A stretch of 64,000 bases of DNA from Hirundichthys speculiger (Eukaryota; Chordata; Actinopteri; Beloniformes; Exocoetidae), in the NCBI GenBank assembly GCA_018398805.1, contig JAGFBZ010000693.1:1612001-1676000 (forward strand). Reading direction: 5' to 3'. Position 1 is the stretch's first letter; each line of letters begins with the position of its first letter. The notes under the pieces were generated by a model. The model was not told where the DNA came from. It ran no database searches and worked only from the letters and a program-made list of their open reading frames with translations. Below are positions 23,813 to 34,800 of the stretch, one piece after another. Position numbers and translations under genes: made by a program.

Positions 23813-23915
23813 ACAATCACCTCCGGTGAAGAATGCAACAAGCCTAAACCAGTAATGCAGATTTTATTGATTTGATTGTCATTGATTTTATGCCATTTTC
23901 TGCCTTCCAACAACC

Positions 23916-24220
23916 ATGATGTACTACTGCGATGCTGTAGAACATAAATCCCATAGCTCCAAAGGAAAGACACTACACATCTATCCCTTCATGGCTGACA
24001 TGACATCTCTCTGCACAGAGAAGATGGAAGGCACTGATTCAGTGTGAGAGGAAGGACAAAATGGAGAAGAATGGTGACTTAATGGACCTCACGAGGAGTT
24101 CCAGGCTATGTTCGGGTCATTTCTATTCGGAACAGATCAGCACTGACGGCTACACAAGTGGTGATCCTGTCTACTTTTCCTTGAATAACTGGAGGAAGCC
24201 ACTAGAGCAGAGAAGAGCAG
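23916..24220 (+). pseudogene. Degraded THAP-type zinc-finger domain
   Basis: From ATG 23916 the frame reads MMYYCDAVEHKSHSSKGKTL then HIYPF. After a frame change near 24000 it gives RRWKALIQCERKDKM, then TRSSRLCSGHFYSEQI. This order matches a THAP domain: N-terminal Cys, an FP-like motif, the W.K.I region, then C-x2-H-F (CSGHF). The second Cys of the first pair is not clear, and stops occur between frames. THAP domains bind DNA and are common in P and Kolobok transposases and in host THAP genes. A possible donor (AAAG/GTACAG) lies near 24221. The L2-like LINE starts about 200 bp downstream and is probably a separate insertion. Confidence 0.45.
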
Positions 24221-24419
24221 AAAGGTACAGCCCTGCAAAGCCCCAGATGAGTGTGAGTGCCCCCCCCCTCTTTACATGTCATGATCCGTGGTACTCAGGT
24301 AGCCTTAGCTTCTTTTTTTTTTCAGCTGGGTCATCTGGTCAAATGACTTTTGTCTTGGATCATCTATCTGGACCACCAGCCAACGACACCATAAATGAGT
24401 GCTGCCAGAGCTGAAACAA

Positions 24420-26200
24420 GAACTCACAAGCCTGTTGAAAGATGGCAGGTTCCAAATTCCAAATTTCTACTGCAGGTTTGAGAATCTCCCATTCACACCT
24501 CTCAACCACACAAAAGAGCTACCTGCAACACCCTCTCCTCACCCCCTCCACCCAGACCCACCACCTACACTAAGGATCTGTGAGGTGGATGTGTGTCGGC
24601 TCTTCCAGAAACAGAAGATCAGGAAGGCCTCCAGGACCTGATGGTGTGTCCCCCTCCTGCCTGAGAGTCTGTGCTGACCAGCTGGCACCCATCTTCACCC
24701 AGATCTTTAACCGATCTCTGGAGCTGTGTGAAGTGCCCTCCTGCTTCAAGCGCTCCATTATCATCCCCGTGCCCAAGAAGCCCTCCATCACAGGATTAAA
24801 TGACTACAGGTCCTGTCGCTCTGACATCTGTGGTCATGAAATCCTTTGAGAGACTGGTTTTGAGCCACCTGAAGGACATTACAGGACCCCTGCTGGACCC
24901 CCTGCAGTTTGCCTACAGGGCAAACAGGTCGATGGACGATGCAGTCAACATGGGACTGCACTACATCCTGCATCACCTCGACTCCCCAGGGATGTACGCG
25001 AGGGTCTTGTTTGTGGATTTCAGCTCGGCCTTCAACACCATCATCCCTGAAATCCTCCACCGGAAGCTCGCCCAGCTCACAGTGCCTGCCTCCACCTGTC
25101 AGTGGATCACCAGCTTCCTGACTGACAGGCAGCAGCAGGTGAGGCTGGGGGGCATCACGTCGAGCATCCGGACCATCAGCACTGGCGCCCCCCAGGGGTG
25201 TGTCCTCTCCCCGCTGCTCTTCTCCCTCTATACAAATGACTGCACCTCAGGGGACCCTTCTGTGAAACTCCTGAAGTTTGCGGACGACACCACTGTCATT
25301 GGTCTGATGATCAGATGATCAGACTCTGATCCGGGACGGTGACGAGTCTGCTTACAAACGGGAGGTGGAACAGCTTGTCCACTGGTGTAGTCAGAACCAC
25401 CTGGAGTTTAACCCGCTCAAGACTGTGGAGATGACAGTGGACTTTAGGAGAAGCCCCCCGACACTCTCCCCCCCTCACCATCCTCAACAACACAGTGTCT
25501 ACTGTGGATACCTTCAGGTTTCTGGGATCCACTCTCTCTGAGGACCTGAAGTGGACTTCGCACATAGACACTGTCCAGAAGAAGGCCCAGCAGAGGTTGT
25601 ACTTCCTGCGACAGCTCAGGAAGTTTAACCTGCCACAGGAGCTGCTGACCATCTTCTACACTGCCATCATCCAGTCTGTCCTCTGCTCCTCTATCACTGT
25701 CTGGTTTGGATCAGCCACTAAAAGGGACAGGGCCAGACTGCAATGGACAATCAGGTCTGCAGAGAGGACAATCGGTACTGACCTTCCCTCCATCCAGGAC
25801 TTGTACCAGTCCAGGGTCAGGAAACGGGCAGCTAACATCTCTGCAGACCCCTCACATCCCGGACACGGACTGTTCAAGCTCCTCCCCTCTGGTAGGCGTT
25901 ACAGAGCACTGTTCGCCAAAACAAGCCGACACAGAGACAGTTTCTTTCCCAGGCTGTCGCTCTGATGAACTCTTAACAGTCACAGAGTGTCAGAAGAACC
26001 ACAAAAAAATTGCACAACAACATGTTAGCTTGTATATATTGTTGTATATTGTTATATGTATTGTGCTAGTAATTTGTTATATTTTTATTTTATTTATTCT
26101 AATTGTACAAAGAGAGCTTAGTAACCGCAGTCAAATTCCTTGTTTGTGTGCACAAACTTGGCCAATAAAGCTGATTCTGAATTCTGATTTCTGATAAATC
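24420..26200 (+). mobile_element. L2-like LINE, 5'-truncated
   Basis: Reverse transcriptase coding sequence runs from about 24590 to 25965 and is followed by a short 3' UTR. That ends in CCAATAAAGCTGATTCTGAA and an ATTCTGATT-type tandem tail, the microsatellite-like 3' end usual in L2. The endonuclease region is missing; only a proline-rich linker (PATPSPHPLHPDPPP) and the [10 protein letters not shown] segment precede the RT. The element is GC-richer than its surroundings, so it may be one of the younger insertions in this part. Confidence 0.85.
24580..25965 (+). pseudogene. L2-like reverse transcriptase pseudogene
   Basis: The frames read in order: [20 protein letters not shown] (24635), [17 protein letters not shown] (24760), then after a 1-base insertion near 24811 DPLQFAYRANRSMDDA. 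The catalytic VDFSSAFNT follows (Asp at 25016), then STGAPQGCVLSPLLFSLYTN and KFADDTTVIG (Asp pair at 25283-25288). A short repeated ATGATCAG insertion at 25306-25320 and a C-run error near 25455 break the frame again. The C-terminal part (25495-25965) is open, with FLGSTLSEDLKW and HPGHGLFKLLPSGRRYR. All three RT aspartates are present, but four frame breaks make it inactive. A functional copy would reverse-transcribe its own RNA at the target site. Confidence 0.85.
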
Positions 26201-28320
26201 CCTGCTACTTATCACTTTAGCTCTAGGCAGCATTTGTTTCAAACATTATTTTGACAGCAACATTTAAAATATAGGATGTTTGAACAAATTGTATCAGAAT
26301 TAATGTAAAGCAATAGGTTGGTATAAACTAAGCCAGCCAAGCTAAAATAGCTAACTTGTAGTAACTGAATGAAGGTGGGTATGCCCCATCCAGTTTCAAG
26401 GGCCCCTGCTGTGCAGTAAGTGGGGAAAAAAAGGCTTCAGTGGCACTCTTTAGGAAACATGAGGGTGACATCATAAGGGGTTTGTCCAGTTCTTCTTATA
26501 GAGTCTATAGTTCATACTGTTTGTAATGAAGTAAAAAGCAAAGTAAATGTAACAGTTAATGCATGCTGGTCTGTGCACACGTTCTCAGTTCTCAAATGGT
26601 TTACATTGCTTGCCTGTTGCAGGGAAACCTAAACATCCCCAGTGGAGCAGAATTCCCAAACTGGACACACACACCCACACACATATACACACACACACAT
26701 ACTTACAGTAGCAGCAACAGCATGTGACTCGACCTCCAGCTTTCAGAACTCTCTGTGCTGTTTTGACCCAGTGCCAAAGCCTGTGAGATGAGATTATTAT
26801 GTGAGAAATGATAATCCCTCTCACTTCCTCCTGTGAAGGAGGAAGGAGGAAAAATCGGAGTTAAACACAAACAGTAGTGGGTGCTGAGAAATATATGCTT
26901 GGGCAAGCTGCATCTTCAGGGGGTACAACTCTACACCAAATTTTTCTACAATATAACACATAACTACCATTGTATTCTGTATTTTAAATGTAAGGTAGAC
27001 TATGGGGGATTATCTCAGGTTGAAAAAACATTTTGAGTGTGAATCTTCATCTTCACACCCTTATTGGGGATTCCACTCTCTTCCAACCTTTAATTGTATC
27101 TGTTTGACTTTACTACAGCAGCATTCCTGGCATAACTGTTCTCTTAAGTGATGGGGTCACATGTACAGGTCACAGCACTACAACAGGGAACGGATGTACA
27201 GTATGTGTATTAACTCAAAAATCTCCTGTGAAAATCAATTTTTCCTCCTACTGCACATTCATTTTTTCCAGGCTGTGTAGACAGAAGACATGTGAAGGTG
27301 ACTGAGTGAGGCAAGTTTCAACCGTGGCCAACTTGGACCGCTGTGCTCTCTGATCTTGAGGCACTCTCACTGGAAACCGACCTCCTATGATGGAATAATT
27401 AGCGTGAAGAATAACACACAATTGGTTACAGTTGAATTAGCTCGAATTTATCTAATAAAGCATGGGATTCACTAAGTGATTCAGTGAAGCGCTCAGTTTG
27501 GGAAAAGATACACTTTCTTTGATGTCTTAATGAAAAATATCTCTCTCTTCTCAGTTCACTGCATATCTGATGGCCACATACACACTGGATAGTGATTGAA
27601 GTAAGAAGTGTCTATTATAAAAGAGTAGCCATGAATAAACTAATGTATTAAAAAAAAGATATTTCTTATTACTGTAGATTTTACATTTCTCCAACCTAAA
27701 TTATATTCTTGATCCCTTATTTTTTAGAACATGGTTCTTTTTCTGTTCTCTCTTCCACATTGTGTACATACATCCGTAACTCTTTTATTTACAATTTAGA
27801 ATTATTGGCAACAGTCCTCCCCTGTAAATACATAATGCATTTATGACATATCTAAATTAGTTTTCTTCTTGCAAGTGTCCATGCATCATCTCCTTCACCT
27901 TTAACTTTCAGGCACAAGTTAATCACACAGAATGATAACTAACATGCAGTTCTAGAGCAGTTCAATGTCCACTGACTGACTGTGAAGGGGAACCTAATGC
28001 ACTGAAATCTGATATAAATGGCTCTTGACCAAGTCTTCTCAATCAGCTATGTAATTATATTAGCATTCATCGTTAACTTGTGGCAATAAATTATTACCTT
28101 TGCTCAGGAAGTTATGATTAATCATAAAGTAATGGACAGATCCCATTTTAATACATCCATTCACACTTATTTAAAGCTTAATTATCATTTAGAAAAAAAA
28201 CACTTGTCTTTAACTCTGTCAATAACCACCAGACTCATCCATTTCCCTGTGACTGCTCAAACTCAGGACAGTGTTGCTTCATGTATCAGCAGCACGACAA
28301 TTGTGATATCTGCTGCACGT
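26201..28320. other. No gene seen
   Basis: Unassigned sequence apart from a CA tract at 26665-26700. Confidence 0.5.
26665..26700. repeat. (CA)n microsatellite
   Basis: An interrupted ACACAC run with CCACAC and CATATAC interruptions. Confidence 0.85.
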
Positions 28321-28324
28321 GTCA

Positions 28325-28460
28325 CAAAGTGTGGTCCTGTGATGGACTGGCAACCTGCACAAGTTGTACCCCGCTTCTTGTATGATGGCAGATGGGATAG
28401 GTTTGACTCCCCCAACGCTCATGAACACAACTGAAGCAGGTACAGAAAATGAATGAGTGA
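28325..28460 (+). mobile_element. SINE 3' fragment
   Basis: GTCCTGTGATGGACTGGCAA, then GGCAGATGGGATAGG and a GAATGAGTGAA-type end, match the 3' part of the SINE at 44676-45008. Confidence 0.65.
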
Positions 28461-29344
28461 AGGTATCACAAAATGCTGCGTTAACAGAATTTCTTTCAAA
28501 ACTTTCCTCCAGATCCTAATCCCTCTCCCACAGGCAACGTGCTGAAGCAGTTGCTTTTGGTTTGGCGGAAACAAAAAACAGTAATGCCCTGAACTGACTA
28601 CAAATTTCTACAGTGGTGGTCTTGATCCCTAAAGGGTTCACCAGAAACTCCTGTTCCTCTGCTATTTAACATTTAAAAGGCTCAGTGTCAGAAGGCAAGG
28701 GAAAGAAATATTATTTAACCGTTCATCCAACTTTTTCAAGGAACTGGCTCACCTCCCTGCTGAGACTTCCGATCCTCTAAACTACTGTATTTTATTTTGT
28801 TACTGTCATGCAGTACCATACATTTCAGGGTTCCTCTCTAGATACCCACCATGTTGTTCCGTTACACAGTATCATACTATAGAGCAGAAACAAATGATGA
28901 GGCAATCACGATGACTCTACACAAACAATCACTTCTCCAAAGCCTTCAGTGGCAATTTAGTCTGTTTACTAAAGTGGAGATTGATAGCAGCTCTCTTAGT
29001 GTTCAGTGGTGTAGAGCTGATTTCAATTAACAGACCCAAGTGCTCTCCAGACCTCTGAAAATCAGCCTCTGATGACACTCATCCAGGCAACTTAGTCTTC
29101 CTGAGCTTGAAGTCTTCATTCTCTCCTTCCGTCTCGTTTACAGACCACAACCCACTCACTTTTTTATCTCATGTGTATAATCATAACATCGGATGCACAA
29201 GGCATTTCTGGTTCAGGACTAAGAAATACAGGAAGGGTTCAGAGAACTTGTCTGTAGAGGTCTTCTCCAAAGTGTAGGCAAATTAAAATGTACCCAAAAT
29301 TTTTATATTGGACAATTTTTATATCTATTTGTTTTTTTGTCAAT
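28461..29344. other. No gene seen
   Basis: Unassigned sequence. Confidence 0.5.
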
Positions 29345-29445
29345 TCATCCATAATCTATACTCGCTTCCTTCTATTCAGGGTTAGGGGTCTGCTAGAACC
29401 TATCTTAGCTCTCTTTGGGTGAAAGGCAGGGGTAAAACACTCTTC
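29345..29445 (+). mobile_element. Fragment of a SINE-like 3' region
   Basis: CCATAATCTATACTCGCTTC and AGGGTTAGGGGTCTGCTAGA followed by a GGCAGGGGTAAAAC segment resemble the GGGGGCTGGAGCCTATCC..GAGGCGGGGTACACC block of common fish repeats. Only about 100 bp remain. Confidence 0.45.
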
Positions 29446-31009
29446 TCAATGAAACCTTTTTCAATCTGGTATTGTTTTTCTCCCCTTTCTCCTGATGAGC
29501 TGGGATTGTAGCACTTCCGATGTGCATATCCATTGAAGCAACAAAGAAGGAACTTTTGAATTTTTAATCTCAGAGGGTCCCCCTATTAATGTAGAAGTGA
29601 ATTTGCTTTTACAACACTTTCTAAGATTTACTGTTGTTCAGCTTTTTTGCTTGGTCTTCTTGTCTTCCTCAGTCTTCACCCTTCACTTTCCTGGGTCTCT
29701 AAGTTGCCACTGTGACCTGTACAGCTGTAACATGAAGTTGCAAGCAAGCTTCATTTTACAGCCATTAATGACAATCACTGTTGAACTCCTGGGTGTCGCT
29801 TTAAGATGATGAAACAAAGCCTTCCTGTTTTGGGTCTTTTTGGGTCGTTGGCTACTTTCTGTCTCAGTGGATTAGCAGCATAGGAACCAGTAATGAATGC
29901 TGTCCACATTGGCTGCAGATCCCTCGGCTCCATAGATTGTCCCTGTATATAAACATACAACTTATGGAGATAATTAAAAAAAAAAAAACGGTATGGAGGA
30001 CCTTATTTTGCAAGTCATGTAAATTATAGTGAGGCAGAATGATCTTGCTGATATGAAAAAAAAGCTAACTTGATTACTGTAATTACAACCAGATCTGTAC
30101 AATTATAGGGTAAGATCATGTAGTACAAGATAAAGGCAAATCAGAGCTGCAAAATCTCAACACACAGCAGAACTAACCAACTTAACTTTTACAACCTATT
30201 TGTGAGCACTGCTCAATAAGAACAAGGGTGTCAGGGCAAGACGCCTCGCTGTTACTCCTTACTGGTGAGGCTCAAAGTGCTTCCAGTCCTTCATCAGTTC
30301 AGTGAAGGAGCCATCTGTTTGTTGTTAGAGTGCCTGGATAATATCAGATTATGTACCCTGCCATTTTTTTTTTTTCAATGTTAGTGCTGAATGGATTTTA
30401 TTATAATGACTGAACTTGGCGATCCTTGCCTTGAATTATAAAATGGCATTCAGCACAGTAAGCATATTTACAGTTATGAGCATGCTCATAACTGTAAACT
30501 GACCCTCATTTATTTGCGATATGAAAGGAAACGTATCCAACAACATGACATGAGATTTCAACAGTAGAGTTGTAATGTTGTTTACCAGGTCTGACTTTTA
30601 CACAGTGCATAGCACAGCATGAAACTCTTGACACCCAACTATTTAGTAAAAAAAATGTATGAAATCAGGATTATTTTAATGGCACCCCTCTGTGGTCTGG
30701 AAGAAAAAGTGTGGTTTTATTAAAGTAAAGGAAATGATGGTATTACTCTCCAAACGCAAGTGTACTTGGGCGCTTAATAAAACACTAGGGCCCCTTTCAG
30801 ACATGCAGCATACTCATTAGTCAGGTAGCAACTGAGCATGTCGGTGTCTTAATGGCCCCCTGGTGCTTTTCCGTAACGTTTTGTGATGGCCATCTGACTA
30901 CCTGACTGGTAATTTTCAAGGGCATGAATCAAGGCAACTGGACTTCTTTTTCTGGGTTTCACCTTCTGTCCAGAAGGCTTTGTCATGTAATCAAAAACTC
31001 AGGGTTAGT
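29446..31009. other. No gene seen; perfect palindrome inside
   Basis: Unassigned sequence with a T-run at 30364-30375 and the palindrome at 30467-30498. Confidence 0.5.
30467..30498. repeat. 32-bp perfect palindrome
   Basis: TTTACAGTTATGAGCA is followed immediately by its exact inverse TGCTCATAACTGTAAA, with no loop. Confidence 0.95.
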
Positions 31010-31095
31010 TAATGCAGCCTGAGCAAACTTCAAGTTCAGAGTTTTTCTCGGGGTTCGCTAAACCTCCTTTCTGGAACTCCCCCCCCCCCAGGGCA
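31010..31095 (-). repeat. Fragment of a fish repeat (TTCCAGAAAG..GGTTTAG type), minus strand
   Basis: Reverse-complemented it reads GAGTTCCAGAAAGGAGGTTT and then CTCTGAACTTGAAG. This is the same style of end as the plus-strand copy at 63325-63560. Confidence 0.4.
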
Positions 31096-31705
31096 GGAAC
31101 TTTGGAGCACGCCCACAGCTCCCAGGCCAGTTTGTGTCCAACTGAATGTATACATGAAGGATTAAATGCACCTGTTTGACACATCTTTTTATGCAGAGTT
31201 GGCCTATAAATGACCCCAAAATAGGTGGGGGTTGAGTCCCTACCCTCTCGTTTAAGTAATTTACACCTATTTCCAGGTTTTTGACATTGGCGTGTCATTA
31301 CATGAAATGAGTTTTAAATTTTCTATAAAGATAATCATCTGGGTGAGATAAAAGTCCAGAGTGCTGGGTGCTTTCACTAATTTCAAACATGTTTTGGATT
31401 TTTGGCGAATGAGATGGCTTTTATTTTTTAAATCACAACAATGTTATGTATTGTTGTGTGTCATCAGCTTGGCCCACAGGGGCGCTGACTGTGAAACTGG
31501 GAGTGTACTCCATGGAGAATAAGAACTTAGTTGCTTTTGCACATGCATTATGACATCCCCTATTTTCTGTGTATATTTTCATTTGCAAAGAAAAGAACAC
31601 AGTCATTTTAAGGCCAATTTTCAGTTACTCTAAACTGATGCTTTACATTACATGGGGTGTATATCTCCTCAGCTGATATCACTCATTAAAATCCAGTCAA
31701 CTTGA
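31096..31705. other. No gene seen
   Basis: Unassigned sequence. Confidence 0.5.
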
Positions 31706-31746
31706 ACACACACACACACACACGCACACACACACACGTGTGTGTG

Positions 31747-31808
<62 letters not shown>

Positions 31809-31809
31809 T
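31706..31809. repeat. Compound (CA)n-(GT)n-(AT)n microsatellite
   Basis: ACACAC runs (31706-31737) switch to GTGTGTG (31738-31748), then to a pure AT run of about 50 bases and back to CACACA. The CA-to-GT switch and the AT run can both fold back. Confidence 0.95.
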
Positions 31810-34800
31810 ACTCCTTTGTTGATTTGTCATTTGTGATTTGTTTTACACATGGTTGTTATCTTGTGTGAGATTGCTTGGTCACTAGAGTAGAAAGGAGTTG
31901 TTGATGTCTTCAGGATTTTTTCTATGTTCCTTCACAGCTTATGTAACAACACAGTCAGCAGCTGCTGTTTCAACAACAGGACAACAGTGTCCCTGGAGTT
32001 GTAAACACAACTGAAGTCACACTGCACAGCACATGTTAGGGCATTACACAGGCCAAATGGTGTTTGGCTGGTTTTCATGATCATCTGGCTGCATCACTGG
32101 TAGGTGGGATTTGTTTCAATAGGTTTCCATCTCCATTCGATAGGCCCAGAGGTTTAGAACACTTGAAAAATGGGCTGGGTTGGACTGGATCTGACTGATG
32201 ATCCGCTGAAAACAGCACACTGGTGAAAAGTAAAATTTCTGGAAATCTGTGGCAAAGGTCATAAAGAAGCTTAATAAATAATACGGGAATGAGACGGGAA
32301 GCCAGGAAAGCATCTGGCTTTTGCGTGACCAGCAGGCCACAGAGTCAGTATCTCTGTAAGACTTCAAATATCTCTGTTTATCCACTCAGTTTACATCTCT
32401 GTTACCCCATAAGCGGTCAGCTGAGCCGATGGTCTTTAGGGTTGGCTGCCATGGACAATATAATAGACCTGTATGAGCCAAACTGTTTGATATCACTGGC
32501 CAAAAAGAAATGGACTGAACCAAAAGTTACGCTAAACCAGAAGGGTACAGTGGTCCAAATGGCCCAATGTCCACAAGGAGAAACTCAACGACTCTAAAAG
32601 ACGTCATAATCTTGTCTGTGAGGGCTCAGAGCGATCCCACTGGAAATGCCTCTGATGTTGACTTTGTAATATTGTCTCTCACAGTCTTCAGTTGATTATG
32701 TGCATAAGTTTTACTATGTGGAAGGGTTTTCTGACTTTTAGTAATATATTTAAAAACCTAAAGTCTACAAATTGTCACAAACAGGAAGTGCTTTACAGCA
32801 CCTATACACCAATCTAATGGCTATTTTGCTGTGGCTTTGGATATACAGCATGTGACTCAAGTGCACCTACAGTATATGAGTAAATGGTAAAATGGTAACT
32901 ATATTGATGTTGACGTTTCTACACACAACAATAAAGGAATGAAGCATAATCATGGCTCCAGGCATCAAAACTGTTTGATAAAAAACAGATTTTCATTTGT
33001 CTTAAAATCTACTGCCTCACAATGTTAACATACTGTGTCAAATGGTGAGCAGTAGAAAGAAAACTGCTTTAGAATCATCAGTGTTTGTGAATGTTGTCAA
33101 ATTCACTGAAAAAAATCAAGATTTACAAGAGCAGTTTTATGTTACATTCAAAAATAGAGCTTGCACGTTCATTAATAAAGATTGTTTGGTGTTTCAATAT
33201 CACCCACTGGCATTTTATAAAAGCACACCGGCTATACTAAAGCCACTCTATGTACCAGAGGGGCAGCATATCACAAGAAAGTTCATGTGTCAGCCACTGG
33301 GATAAGATAAAATGATTCTAGTGGGACAAAGTGACCATCCATACTCATTAGCTAAATAATGTCAGTGACTCTTTTTGTCAACACTGCTTATGCCCCAATG
33401 TGGTCACAAATAAACAAACAATTAAACACTGTAATCTGTGTCCTTGGTGCATCATGGTCCTCTGCAGGAATTCAGAGTACACTAAAGGAAGGTTCAAATT
33501 ATACTGGAAGAGGCAGTGACTGTGCATATAGAAAAGTAAGCCAGTTCTTAAAACCTTCCCAGACTGAAATGACTCTTTGGTTCAAGTTGGTTGAAAAGGG
33601 GGCTAACAAAGAAAAAATCAAACAAAAAAAAGGAAATCATGTGACAATGAAAGTGAAAGTGAAAGAAATGAAAGACAGAATACAGTATAAACTTTTGCAG
33701 AAAAACCCGAGTTCATAGAAGATGAGCAGTGGGATAAGTAAGACTACAATTAAGACAACAATTAGGTCAGAGGTAAAAGTATCCTTAAGATGCTGGTGAC
33801 CTAAAACTCTGACTGAGTTTTAAAATGTTAACTCTTTTGTGGAGGAATCCTACTTATCATTTTACATCAGAGAAATATAGAAGATGGCTTTGTATATGTC
33901 CACTTGTGTTGATGGAGAAAGTTGTCTGGCAGGTGGAGAGTGGGAAGTGGGGGGGTGGGACAGTTGAAGAGGTCATGATTTTTTTTTTGTGAGTCAGTGA
34001 GCCATTTTACAGTGAGACTAACAGCAGCTCTGCAGGACAGATCTCCATCTGTGACTTTGATATGACAGCAGTGTTGAGCTGGATGGTCTCAAAACAAGGT
34101 CTCTGACCTACTCAGAAACAAAGAGAGGGGTGAGTAGAAAAACACAGAAGTGGAGATATTTCCTGGAAGGAAAAGAAATCCGCCTGGAATTCTAGAGTTC
34201 CAGAATTCCTGGGCTCCCCACAGTGACTGGGAAGCTGCAGGAGTAAGATTGGCTCAAACGGACAGGATGGAGCAGAGTCGGCTTCCTGAGAGGATGTGCA
34301 GCTATGTAAATGAGGGAATGTGATTTGTGTCTACGAAGTCCAGTCAAACAGCAGTTCTCTCCCCTGCACAGTTCACAGTTATAACGCCGTTACTGAGCAC
34401 CTTTTCTTATTCCTGAAAAGACAATATGTTTGTGGCAAAAGCAAGTTTCGGTTGACTTGGATACTTTTGCATACGAGTGTTCAATACTCAACTCTTTTGG
34501 AGATAGAGTTGTACATTTCAGTATTTACTTTTGACATCCATTGTTTCTACAATAAATGTGCTACAAAAAAAAAGGTCTGTAATTTCATAACTTCAGTGTT
34601 AAATAACTAGGAATAACTTCACCTAAACAGAGAGTTAGATCCTTATTAAGTCACCCAGGCGTTGTCAGTGGCACTAACATTGTGTTGAGTGCTCTTGTTA
34701 TGACATTAACGCACACAGACTTCAGTATAACTATAAACATGCATGTGCACTGCTGCAGCTTTGTCAATGTCACAAGTGATTAATACAGTCTTCAACTGTG

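Noticed and set aside
31706..31809. Possible regulatory or origin-like AT tract
   Set aside because: It is a simple compound microsatellite; nothing else supports a function.
33042..33718. Two consecutive plus-strand frames (87 and 119 codons) that could be exons
   Set aside because: They are Lys-rich, low in complexity at the end, have no domain or splice logic, and share no similarity to anything I know.
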